Below, one piece after another: positions 13,101 to 25,100 of a DNA stretch of 64,000 nt. The position numbers and the translations under genes are program-made. The stretch's first letter is position 1, and each line of letters starts with the position of its first letter. The notes under the pieces are model-generated. The model did no database searches, had not been told where the DNA came from, and saw only the letters and a program-made list of their open reading frames with translations. The DNA lies in contig BTPG01000004.1 of NCBI GenBank assembly GCA_036245525.1, forward strand, positions 22,724,485-22,788,484, given 5' to 3'. The DNA is from Semisulcospira habei (lineage: Eukaryota; Mollusca; Gastropoda; Semisulcospiridae).

Positions 13101-16100
13101 CAATAAATTCAAACTCAACAAAATACATATTTACTCGTCACCACGTGACTCACTTCCGAATACACCCTCCGACGCTAATTACTGAGACGACCTTTGTCGC
13201 CTACTCGGCATTAAATCCCCATAACTACTTCGACGCTAACTACCTTAGAAACTACAACATACAACAAACGGCATTCGCTTCTACATTCTATTCTCTTGTA
13301 TTCTACCCCTGCCCCCAATATACACTAGCCAACATAACAGAACAAGCAAACACAACCAAACCCCCCGAGCAAATAGCCACTAGAGAATTGTCACATGTAC
13401 TCACTGCCATCTGTGAAAACGCCCCGGCTAGGACGAAGACAAGACAAGCCAGGGGTAAAGTCGTCGCAGCTCTCTCTTCTCTCCCTCTCCTTCCTCGGAC
13501 AACGGCTCCAGGACGACCAGAACCGTATCGCAGGGCCGATACACAGGACCGACACAGCTGCTTGTGGCCTCCAGCAAATGGCGAACCACGCCTGGAAAAC
13601 CACCCTCGGAGACTGTTGGCAAAAGCAACCGACTCGTTTGGAAAATGCGACTTGCGAAAATTTGGATAACTTTAGGTTGGCAAAAAAAACGCTCACTAAA
13701 TCACGTGATGTAAAAACACGTGAAACAATAACCACCCTATGGCGTTCAGACTGGGCGACCATGTGCTTCACGCCGACCTCCAAACTCTCACATGGCAGCA
13801 AATACTCGTGTACAGGCCAAATACTAGACACCTATGCTATCGCTACCCGGTGACTAACTAAACCCTGTCACCCCTCTAAACTTACTCCCCTACATAAAAT
13901 AGACGAAAAAACCCCGTGTCGTGACACAGCTGCATCTCCTGCTTCACTGGCGCCCTTCCTCCGCCGATTTGACAGCCCTGGCACCGGTAACTCCGATACT
14001 TCGCCCCCACCTGCAGCGTTGGGGAGATCCGGCATGGTTGGCTACCGGAGTTCCCCTGGCTTCCCCCCCCCCCACCCCCCCACCCCCCCCCCCAGTTGTC
14101 GCTGTGTGTCAACGCAAGCCTCTCGGGTTGGGGTGCCCACCTGCTACCAGACTTCAGTGCGACGTCCGGCGCCTGGCCCCCAGAATGGCCTCTTGGCACA
14201 TCAACTGGTTGGAGCTGCAAGCAGTTTGGTAAGCCCTCATCGCTTGGGTCACCAGAAACTCCTGGTCCTCTCCGACAATGCGACATCCAGAAGCAAGATG
14301 GGACTCGCTCCCCCGACCTGTGCCTGCTCCTCTACCGTCTGATGCTCTGGTGCCAGGACCGCGGCATTTCGCTCCGGGCCCGACACATTCCCGGTCACGT
14401 GAACGTCCTGGCCGACTCCCTCTTGCGTCGCGGCCAACTGCTACACACGGAGTGGACTCTTCGCTGCGACATCTTCCATATGATCTGTGCGCACTAGGAG
14501 ACCCCTATGATCAACTTGTTCGCCACAAGGTGGAACCACCATGCTCAAGCAGCCTCGCCAATCGCTCTTCCACCCATGCCAGGAGCGTCTCCTCCTTCAC
14601 GCCTGGAGATTGTGTAGCACGCCTTCACCGCTAGCGGCTTCTCGAGTGCAGCAGTGGAAGCGATCTCTTCTGCCCGCAGACCCTTGACGCGGCGCGTCTA
14701 TGAGGGAAAATGGCGAGTGCTGTGCTCCTGGTGTGAGGACCAACGACTCTTCCCCCACCGACCTGACGAACCCCCAGCTCACGGACTTCTTCCTCTGGCT
14801 CTTCGGAGACCAAGGCTTGGCCCCCATCACCATCCGGGGGTACTTGTCCATGATTGCTGACACCTACGGGCACCTCGGCCGCCCTGACCCCGGCGCCTGT
14901 AAAGACATCGCCGACCTTATGATGCACTTTGGCCTGCAGCGTCCAGTGCCATGCTCACTCATTCCGCGCTAGGACCTGCCCTGGGTGCTGACGTGGCTAA
15001 ACTCCGCCAGATTTGAACCGCTGCATGCGGCCCGCTTCGCAGATGTGACTCGTAAGACATGCTTCCTGTTGGCCCTTGCCACCACGGCCCGAGTCAGCGA
15101 GCTACACGCGCTCTCGGCGCGCCCTGCCTGCCTTTAGTTTCGTGCGGAAGGCTCCGTGCAGCTTCTCACAGACCCTGCTTTCCTTGCCAAGACCAGGTCT
15201 CCACTGACCGCGCCACAGGTGATCACCCTACGGCCGCTGCGTGGGATGAACTTCCCCCGGGAGACCAGGCAACAAGATCCCGTGCGCGCCCTAAGCGTTT
15301 ACCTATGCTGAACCAAAGCCGTCCGTAGAGGACGCTCACGCCTCTTCCTGCCTCTAAAACCCGGCAGAACTGACATCATAGCCCAGACGATATCTTCCTG
15401 GCTATGCTGGGTCATTAGGTCCGCATACCAGGACCTCTCCCCACAGTGAGCGAAGAGGCTCAAGATATGCACACACGAGGTACAAGCCATGGCCACGAGC
15501 CTCGCATTTGACCAGAACTGTGCGGTCAAGGACATCGTGGCAGCCGTGGGCTGGCGAGCTGAATCGACCTTCGCCCGCTTCTACCTCCGGGATCTGGCGG
15601 GCCAGCGAGACAACCTCGCTCTGGTGGGGGACATCACGGCAGCACAACACTCCCTCCCGGCACTGCAGGCGCCGTAGGTATGCACTTAGCTAAAATTGTC
15701 GGGAGTGTGCGACAGGGAGGATGGCCCGCATATGCCCCTTGGGGGTGGTGGGGGTAGCGGCACCCTCCTCCTTCTCGCTATTCTTCCAATTTGTCATGTC
15801 ATCGGTAATGTTTTTGAGGAAATAAATTCATTTTTCTCTAAAAGGTATTTTTTCGAAAAATACTTACCGATGACATGACTCGGAGGACCCTCCCACCTGC
15901 CCCGCTTGCCGCTGGTGAGCTAAGTATCCTGACTGAGGAATGATCGTACGACTTGGAACCGGATGGGCAGGCACGGGAGACAACTCTCGGCCCCTCTGGG
16001 GGTTCCCCGAGTGCCTCCCGGGTTGTGCAGGGGCACAATGGGTTCTTAGGCTAAAATTGTGTGAGTATGTAGACACTTCCAATTTGTCATGTCATCGGTA

Positions 16101-19100
16101 AGTATTTTTCGAAAAAATACCTTTTAGAGAAAAATGAATTTTTCACAATAGCCTCTGTGTTTTGTTTCCAGTTGAGTGCGTTGTCAAAAAGAACACTAAA
16201 TATTTGTAGGACACTACACGCTCAACTTCTGTTCCATTGATGACAACAGGATCGAGATGATGTTTGCTTTTCCTGAAATCTATGATCATCTCACTTGTTT
16301 TGCCAACACATAATTCAAGATAGTTTCTATTGCACCACTCTACAAAGTCATCGATAGTGTCTGTCCTCCTCATTCGTAATCTGTCCTGTCAGTGCATGTC
16401 GTCAGCGTATTTGTCCATGACACGGTCGTCATGAGTGGCTCTACAGTCTGCTGTGTACAAAGAAAGCAAAAAAGGTGACAGGACAGTCCCCTGTGGTGCA
16501 CCGGTGTTGGTAAAAAGTACATCTGAGATTAGATCCGAACTAATTCTGACATACTGTGGGCAGTTAGTGAGATAGTCCAAAACCCAAAGAATGATAGAGG
16601 CATTTATGTTCATGTGAACAAGTTTGTAAGCGAGTATGTGTGATTAAATGGTGTTAAAAGCAGATGAAAAATCATACAACATCAGTCGGTTTTTCTAAAT
16701 GAGAGATGTTGTTTACAACATATGCAAAATGGCATCATCAACACTTCTTTGCCTTCTGTAAGCAAACTGAAAGGGGTTCATAAAATCAGAAATCTGTATT
16801 TGAAAATGTGAAAGAACAGCCCTCTCAAAAACCTTCATGACACATGAGGTAAGAGCAACTGGTCTTGAATCATTCATCACAGATACAGTTTGCTCTTTTG
16901 GCACAGGGATAATACAAGATGTCCTCCTCGAACAGGGGACGGCGCACTGGGTAAGTGACATGTTAAAAATATAGCAAAGAATTCTGTACAGTTGTTCAGC
17001 GCATAATTTTAACATATTAGATCTAACACCATCTGGTCCAGACGCTTTGTTTGGGTTCATATTTTTAAGTACTCTAAGCACCACCTCCTCAGAAGCCACA
17101 ATCACTTCACTTTGCATGTGTTTAGGTCCACTAACTAGCATTTCCTTGACCTGTTCCCTCTCATGCTCAGAATCATGACAGTCAATTCTTGCATAGAACT
17201 TATTTAACTCTTCCGCGCACGGCGCACAATCTTCAAGTGCACACCGTCAAATTTTATAGCCCTCTAATGAGCGCACAAAGGCGAATAAATTTGCCCAGCC
17301 CCTTTCTCATACCATTTCTTGTATTTTTTCCACGAAACCAGTGTCAAGTGGGGAGCACGGCTGTTCAGTTCTTCTACAAACCGACACATTTAGTTAGGGA
17401 GTGCCGCGCTAGCTTATCAAGTGGCGAGCTGACCTAGTTACACACATTCCGATGGGCGTCTGGTACCGCCTGATAGTAGGACTTCTTTATGCTTACTATT
17501 TTATGTGGGCAGAGTGCCAAATTTGTGCAGGCTTTAAACCTTAACTGTGCTTTCAAAATACTTTTGTTTGGATTTTCAATGAGTGATATGTGTTAGTGTA
17601 ACATAGTGCTACAAGTAAGTGCTTTTCTTTTACTGGATAGATTTACCTGTGATTTTTTATAGAAAGTTTTATAGACCAGCATGTGAGTGTATTTCGCCGA
17701 CATTTAGAATGGAGTCTGTGACACACAATATTCCTATTCAAACCACATGGAACGATTGAGTAGTTTGTGCAGGATTTGCCGTGCAGAGCGAGCAAAAGGC
17801 AAAGGAAAGACGGACTATAACACTTTAAACTGTGTGTTGATTATGTAGACGATCTTTCTGCTTTTCATGGCATTGACGTATGTACAGATGAAGAAGACAA
17901 ACATCTGAAGGGAATGTGTAGAGAGCCGCCGGTAACAAGTACACGCAGGACTCAGTCTCTCTGTGAAATAAATTGTCTTGAGACTGATACATTTTAGCCT
18001 GCACCGACTGTTCTGTGTTTATCTAATTTACGCCTATCAAAATAGCTATTTGATCACCATTAAGAGTGTTTATTATTTTCACTGTGGGTGTCCCATCCGA
18101 TTTGTAAGATTTAGTAAAGTGGCCGCCGGGGATTGCTCTTCCGATTTTATAAGATTTAGTGGAATGCTAAAGACAACATCACCTATACAAAGTGTGCAAC
18201 TGACACTGCCGCTAACCCTGCATATGAACTGTGAATTATTTCGAACATTTTCACTGCCTCCGAAATCAACTACGTTTGGAGATTACGTTAACCCAAGAAC
18301 TTTCCGTCTGTCTAACACTGGATTTTACCAATGACGCATCATCCCATTTCAGGACCCACTGAGATCGCAAGGTAAATCTATCTGACATTTTGAGTAGTGC
18401 ATAGCGTAGTGGCTGTATACGATGATCGCTGGCCTGAACCATAATTTTCGCAAAAGTACTTTGCATGAGTTAGAACAGTTGAAAGACGTGTCATTTGCAA
18501 CCGATTTACGTTGTCTTCACGGTAAACTGGGCGCCGGTTGCCTGTCTTCTAGTCCGTTGCATGCATTGCTCATCTTCATTTTCCTAAGCATGTCTAGTGT
18601 CTACAGAAAGCTTATTTTCTTAGCTTTTAAGTGTATGTCTTAAATACAAGATACGTTCAGTACAGCTTAAACAACACGCCGTAAATGACCGGTACCATTA
18701 AAATGTATCCCGCGTGGCACACTGTCAGTGCTGAGCGTGTACACAGAGAGCGTGCTTGCGTAAAACAGTGACAAGAATAGCGCGACTATAGTTGCACAGC
18801 CGTAACAGATTGCGCTCAGCTCTGTGCTGCCAGCAGGCGGTATTAACAGAGGCGACACGCTGCGCGGCTCCTTATCTTACAGCGCGGGCACGCGCGCGTG
18901 CCTCAAAACTAAATGGGAGGCCTTGAACAGCCGTGGGAGATGTTTATCAACCATGTCGGGCGAGATATCCTGGGGGAAATTGGTTAGAGAGCTGGCTTCC
19001 GTTGGCAATGAGTGATACTTAGGGAATGCAAAACTAAATGTTTCTTGTATTTAGTATGCTAAATGTCCCCTATGTAGCTCTGTGTCTTTCATGTATTTTC

Positions 19101-22100
19101 GGAGGAGGGTGAATGGAACTTATTCAGCTATAGTAGAAGAAGTACACTATAGCTAGAAGGGTCCAGAAAGCAGTATTGGGAAATGAAATTTTGAGTGTTT
19201 TAGCTCACACCTGCTCCATAGATTTTGCCGTGCGTTTAGGGGGTGCGCTGCTGTGCGTTTCATAGTGGCAAGTTTTTTTGACTGCGTGCGTCGAAGAGTT
19301 AAGTCATTGACATGGGACGTAGTTTTGCTCTATACTGGAACAGTTTTTTGCTTCTTGTTCCCACCCATCAGATTCATACCCTCCCACACCCGTTTCATGT
19401 TTGCCATCTGAAACTGTTTTTCAATCTTTTTTTCTATATTCTTCCTTGCCCTTCTAAGCTCCCTTTTTTCAGTTCTTTTTAAGTCCCTTCTATTTATAGA
19501 AGGGACTTTTTAGGACGGGTCGTGGTGGGGCGAATTTAGGAGCATGTCCATGATGTCAAGGCGGGCAGGCTAAACCTCTAACAATTGAAGTAACAAGATA
19601 AAAATTACATCATGTCTAGTTACGCTAACCTCGCTGCTGAACGTAATTTGCCGCGAAGTGCTGTATGTGCGTATGTATGTATGTATGTACGGGGCGGTCC
19701 GTGGCGCAGTGGTTAAGGCGCCTGCCACCAATGCTAAGGTGCGAGGTTCGAGACCGGGTTCCGGTGTCGGACTTTTCTCCTCTAGTGTCACCGTTAATTC
19801 AGGCGAACCATCGGGGGTTCTTTCTCCGGGTACTCCGGCTCTTCCTCCCCCTCCTCTATGGTACCGGTTTCAGACCACTTTATAAATTTCAAATACAAGC
19901 GATCAAAATTTCCGAAACCTCAGTAGCTGAACTGACCCTTCGCACCATGTGAATGTCCTGTGTTTGTCTTGTACTGTGTTTGTCTTAAGAGTGAATGCGT
20001 GTGTGTCACGTGAGCGTGCGTGTTGGGTGCAGTTCGCGGCACTTTGAGCCAATTCGCAGAATTGGGAAAAAGCGCCTATATAATAACCGGTATATTATTA
20101 TTATGTGCGTGTGTATGTATGTATGTGTGCGCGCATATGTATGTAAACAAGAGAATCTCCGATATTTCTGTACACACAAGCTTGAAACTTGGCGAAATAT
20201 TTTTTTAAGTTGGTGGCTAAGAGAGCCTCTGAGCATATTGTAATTAAATATCTCATTGAAGACATAAACAACCGTTTATAGGAAGTCGGTTGACCCAGAT
20301 TAGAGTCCGTAATTTTTGTCATTTTTACTTGAACTTTTGCCTAAGCTGGTTTGGAGAAAGACATTGGATGAGTTCGTTAGCCAGCTTTGTATCCTTTCAA
20401 CTTCTTTAGTAAAAATTAATTCTTTTCAGAAAAGAATTAAAACACTAAAATACGTTTACTTCTAGAAAAAATCTGACGGTGGCGGTGACGTAAAAGAGGC
20501 AACTCTGTCACCCCTCACAGACATAATACTCTAAATATGACGTCATTCTCTCTCGGGCACGCAGCTCTCTCTCTCTCTCTCTCTCTCTCTCAAACAAACA
20601 AGCGCTCATTCCCAGGAGGAATAGATACTCGTCCGCCCTCCAGGCGCATGAGGATCTATGCCTCTTGGAGATGTTTGGTGTGTGCGCGCACGTACACACA
20701 CATCGACGCGTTTTCACTAAGAGCATGCAGGTGACCCCTGTACTTAGTATATCATGTAGCTAGGTAAAGTCAACACAAATTATAGTAAGACTAAAAAAGT
20801 AATGTGAAGTTTTAGTTTTGTCACCATTTTCTGAAGCCTATGAAGCGAAAGTGAAACTCATATCCCATAAAATATAAAATTACGTAAAAACTAAAACTTA
20901 CGTATGACAAATGATGTTTGACAAATCAATGACGCGGATGTCCTGCGCCCCTTATAGAACTCACTGACGCTTTGGCAGATCTGCGAGACTTTTTCAATAG
21001 GAGATAATTCAACATCAGAATCAGGTCAAAGACAGCGAGGACAGCTCTCATATAGAAGGGACTTTGTGGGTTATGGTTCATCCCATCTTGTACTTTCCGT
21101 AACTGTTCTTTGTTCTTGTCGTCAAAAACTTTCTTCTTTCTGTTTAAGACCTCCTTGATGTGCTTCGTGACCCAAGGTTTGTTGTTGGAATAGATTTTAA
21201 CAGTTTGTTTAGGCACAACACTGTCTACGCAGACATTTATGTAGCTGCAAACTGAGTCAGCCAGTTCATTAACGTCGCTTGCAGTGTCCGTAAAAACATT
21301 CCACTCGGTTCAGTCAAAGCAACCTTTTAGGGCATCTTTAGCTGCTGTGGACCACTTCTGTACTGTCCTGGTAACTGGCGGCTTGCGTTGTACGCGTGGT
21401 TCGCGTGGTGCATACCATGGCGCGAGTTTAACCAAGTTATGATCAGATCGTCCTAGAGGTGGCATCAGAACAGCGACGTACGATTCTCTGATATTACACC
21501 AATACACATCAAGAGTTCTGTCCCCTCATGTTGTACACATCACTTGTTGGTGGAACTTAGGCAGAACGTTCTTTAGATTACAGTGATTGACGTCACCCGT
21601 GACACACTTGAACGCATCGGGCGCGTGAGTGTCAAGATCATGCAGATGGTTAGCTATGATCTTGGTGGCATCTTTACATGTTCAGTATTTTACAAGCACA
21701 GTGTACATGTGCATTATTATTTCCACATCTTTTGTCTTAACAGTGATGATTTTACACACACGAAGGCCTCAAACTTGCACTGTTGGCGAGATACATTAGC
21801 TACACTAACCCTAGTAGTGGCTACATTAGCGCAGATTTACATTTCTGGGTCCATTTCTATCGTACCTACTGTAAACGGTCACCTACCGTTTATTGCCACT
21901 TACTTGGCATCAGGGATGACCGCTCATAGGAGGTTCTACTGTAGTTAATTAACTGATCTTCCGAAGCCTTATGTTTGCATGCTTATGTTTGGACAAACAA
22001 AACAAACATATGAATGTAATTTTATTATTGCTATTTGATTTTGAGCTTAGAGCTTATTTAAGGATAAGCGCTATATAAGTAGCCATTATTATTATTATTA

Positions 22101-25100
22101 TTATTATTTGATTTTGTAATGAAGAGTTTATGGATCAGACTTTACTATGTTTTTATCTTCATGGATGAAATTTTACTTGGCACAGGATTATTAACAGAGG
22201 TGTCTTCTTATTCATGTCTTTACCAGTACATCACTTGTCGTTTCAGTTGGGCCTTTCTCCTTGTATGCTGGCCAGAATTGTGCTAGAAAAACACTTGAAT
22301 CTCACTGGGCTTTCTAGAGATGCAGGTAAATCTTTTATCTCAGTTTAGTGAGACTTATTCAGATTTCTTAATAAGAAAGGATTCATTTATTACAACTCAT
22401 TGCATACTAAGTTATTGCATTCTAATATGCTCTCTGCATCTTTTTTTGTTTGAAGTAGGTTTGAAATATGTGCACACCTTACTTAAATATTTAAAAAAAT
22501 CAAATGGAAAATGACTTGAAAACCACTGTCAGTCCAATTAGCTGAAGAAATGTGTCTTCAACTGTCCTCGAAATGAAGGAAGCAAGGCTGCAGTTTTTAA
22601 AGACTGGAATTGAGTTTCACAGCTTTGAAGCAGCATTTTTGAAAGAATCTTAAGCCATTTGTCAATGGTCAAGTGGATTTGGTTCTCCCTGCTTAATACT
22701 TTCAAACTACAATTGAAGTTTTTCATATCTGGGAGGTGTACTTTAACAAGTTCTGTGTTCCATTTGCAGGAGTTGAGAGATTTATTTCATAACTTCACGG
22801 CCTTTGTGGGAGATGGATCAACTGTGATAGTTCAAGGTTAGTTCCTGACTAACTTGACATCCCAGGTGCCAAACTTGTCAGGCACTACCCTAGAACTATT
22901 ACAACTACTCCATCACCTGCTGTGGTCAGATCTAAGTTGTTTTGCACAAAACTTCCATTATTTTATTACTAGTCGATAGTTGTCATGTTTTCATGGGTGA
23001 CATTGTTCAGTCCTGGAAACTGATTTGGCTTTTTCAAAATCCTAGAAAACTGAATTTCAGCATTATACTTGAGGCAGAACAGTCATACAGTCAGCCCATT
23101 CCATCTGCAAGTGGCATAGATGCTCATGAGCACCTACATTTGCAGGGGCTCACGTGAATCTGTGCCTCTTTCTTGCATGGATCAACCACAATTTCATCTG
23201 GTGATTTAGTTACCCTCATGTATACTGATAGCTATACAGCTGAATAGAGATTCAACTTATGTGTATTCAAAGATTGAACTTGTGTATATTCTTACATTCA
23301 AATTTCATGAAATACTGATTGACCCTGTCCTATAGTGGGGCACTTGTGGACTGTTTTAAGTCAATTCAATTTCTCACACCGTCACTCATGTGTTTATTTC
23401 CTCAAAATACATTACCGATGGCATTACTATAATTACTTAACTGATTTCAGCCTAAGACCCTTTGTGTGTACCTACATGACAAGGGCCGTAACTCAGAGAG
23501 TTGTATCCAAGTGACCGGGTAGTCTCCCCTCCTTCCATCCGGTCACATGAGCCATGCATTCCCACCAGTCTTACCCTTAACTTCACCGAGAACGGTTCGC
23601 CAGCTTCAACCTTCACGTGGTTTGGTTTCGTTTTATGGCTACACTTCGTCTAGCAAGTTCACTTCTGACTAAGAGGATGGCGAGGCAAGGCCTCAGGTTA
23701 TGCCTACGAGTAAACGAGCCATTGTTTACGGAGCGTCGGCATATCCCGTGGAATTTTGTCAAAATTTTCGTTCAGACTGGGCTTAGCCCTCGGACTGTTT
23801 GGTGAGGACTGTTCTCGGGGCTTTCGTTACTGGCCCCGCGCGGTTGCTTTCATGGCTTCTGCTTTGTGTTGCAGTTCACAGCTACGCACATGCAGGAGAT
23901 GTAAAGGGTTCCAGTGGCCTACGGACTCGCATACTCTGTGTCTTCCATGTTCCGGCTGCTACTCGTCCTGTACATGCGCTCAGTGCGCTACATGGAAGGA
24001 GCGGAAGTGGTCCCAGCTGTGGGAGTTTCGGCGCGGCTGCCCAGGGGCTACAGACTCTACCACGCCGTTAGACAGTGACAGGTCAGTGCGTAACATTAAA
24101 GCACCTGTAGCCCCCACGCCCCTGTCATCTCTGCGGCATCGAGCGACCTCAGAGATTGTGGGGCCCGCTTCCTGCCGGACACTGGACTCGGTCCCGTTAG
24201 CCCTCTCATAGTGATGGCCGGTTGAGTCAACCCCGTCTCGCATGGCACTTCGCAAGGGGTGACCGAGAGACATTTGCCAGTCTCGCATGGTCCTCCGCAA
24301 GGGGCGACCGAGAGACAGAGCACTCGGAAGACACATACTCTTGCGCTAGCTTCCACTAGATGCCGTCCGTCAGCCACCCCCAGCGCGCGGAGGCCTCCTG
24401 GGACAGTCGCGGCTATGGGAGGAGCCCTTCACCTCAGCGTCGGTCTCCTTTACCCGGTGCAGCCAGGGCTCTCGGCCGGAGCCGGTCCCTTCGCGCTACT
24501 CGGTGTCCCACTCTTTGCAGCCATTCCCCCAGCCCTCGGGGAAGTTTTCGCGCACACTGCTCCTTGGACTCCCCTCAGCGTGCCTTTGGGACTTCTCATC
24601 ACGGCTCCCCGCCGGCTTCTCGGGCCTTACGTAAGGGGCGTCTTTCCTCTCTCGTCTTCCGAGCAAGGCAGTCGGCGCTTCGGTAGTGCCCGGACCACAG
24701 CAGCAGTCGCGCGCCGCTCGGCGTTCCCCTGATCCTTGCCCGGCGCACGGACTCCCTGAACCCTCGCCTGACAGACCCTACTGGTCTCCGCTGAACAGTT
24801 TTGTTCCTCGTCTTGGTCTCTGTGTAGCCCGCAGCTTCGGATTTGGATGAAGACGTCCTCAGTCTGCACCCGGAGGACTCTGCGTCAGCCCTGTTCACCC
24901 TGGACCCCGCCGCCACAGCGCTTCCGTGTCCAACATGGCAGGAGAGACACCGGGTTCGTCTGAGACTTTGCGAGCCCTAGACGAGGCGGTACGTACGATT
25001 TCAGCTATTCTTCCCTTGGAGGGATACCCACCCTCTCCACCGCTCTAGAGGAAGACTGCGGCCTCGGTAGACGCCCCGTTTAAAATGAAGCGTTTTAAGA

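Larger units (their letters stand above)
19511..21052. mobile_element. Repeat R, copy 1, inserted in LINE-A
   Basis: Flanked by the direct repeat TATAGAAGGGACTT (19497-19510 and 21053-21066), consistent with a target-site duplication. Parts align with 47395-48430: 'aagtaacaagataaaaat', then 'ctagttacgctaacct', then later 'gagttcgttagccagctttg' against 'gagttcgttaacctgcattg'. A tRNA-headed SINE at 19691-20105 is nested inside. No coding region recognised. Confidence 0.6.
16138..21672 (-). pseudogene. LINE-A, Jockey-superfamily (CR1/L2/Rex-like), interrupted by two insertions
   Basis: In minus-strand order there is the end of an AP endonuclease ([17 protein letters not shown] at about 21590, then '[11 protein letters not shown]'), a basic linker ([17 protein letters not shown] at 21100; [15 protein letters not shown] at 19440), and reverse transcriptase ('[11 protein letters not shown]', '[18 protein letters not shown]', '[17 protein letters not shown]', '[16 protein letters not shown]', catalytic YADD). 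Stops and frameshifts are frequent. A TTAA-flanked element (17204-19302) and a second insertion (19511-21052) split it. The 3' end runs into the right end of DIRS-A, where the RT frame continues to about 16140. The 5' end stops near 21672, a normal LINE 5' truncation. Confidence 0.88.

Noticed and set aside
13145..13853. Frames of 146-174 codons on both strands
   Set aside because: Mutually overlapping, no family or splice support.
17771..17850. piggyBac C-terminal zinc region
   Set aside because: Only two Cys pairs in loose order are seen; too weak to claim a transposase.
22771..22838. Possible CDIN1 exon ('[19 protein letters not shown]') with AG and GT neighbours
   Set aside because: Joined to exon 22247-22325 it gives an immediate stop, whereas that exon joins 29395-29495 in perfect frame. 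Human CDIN1 has no matching segment.
24259..24916. GC-rich overlapping frames of 80-157 codons
   Set aside because: They lie in the broken gag-like region of DIRS-B and shadow one another on both strands.
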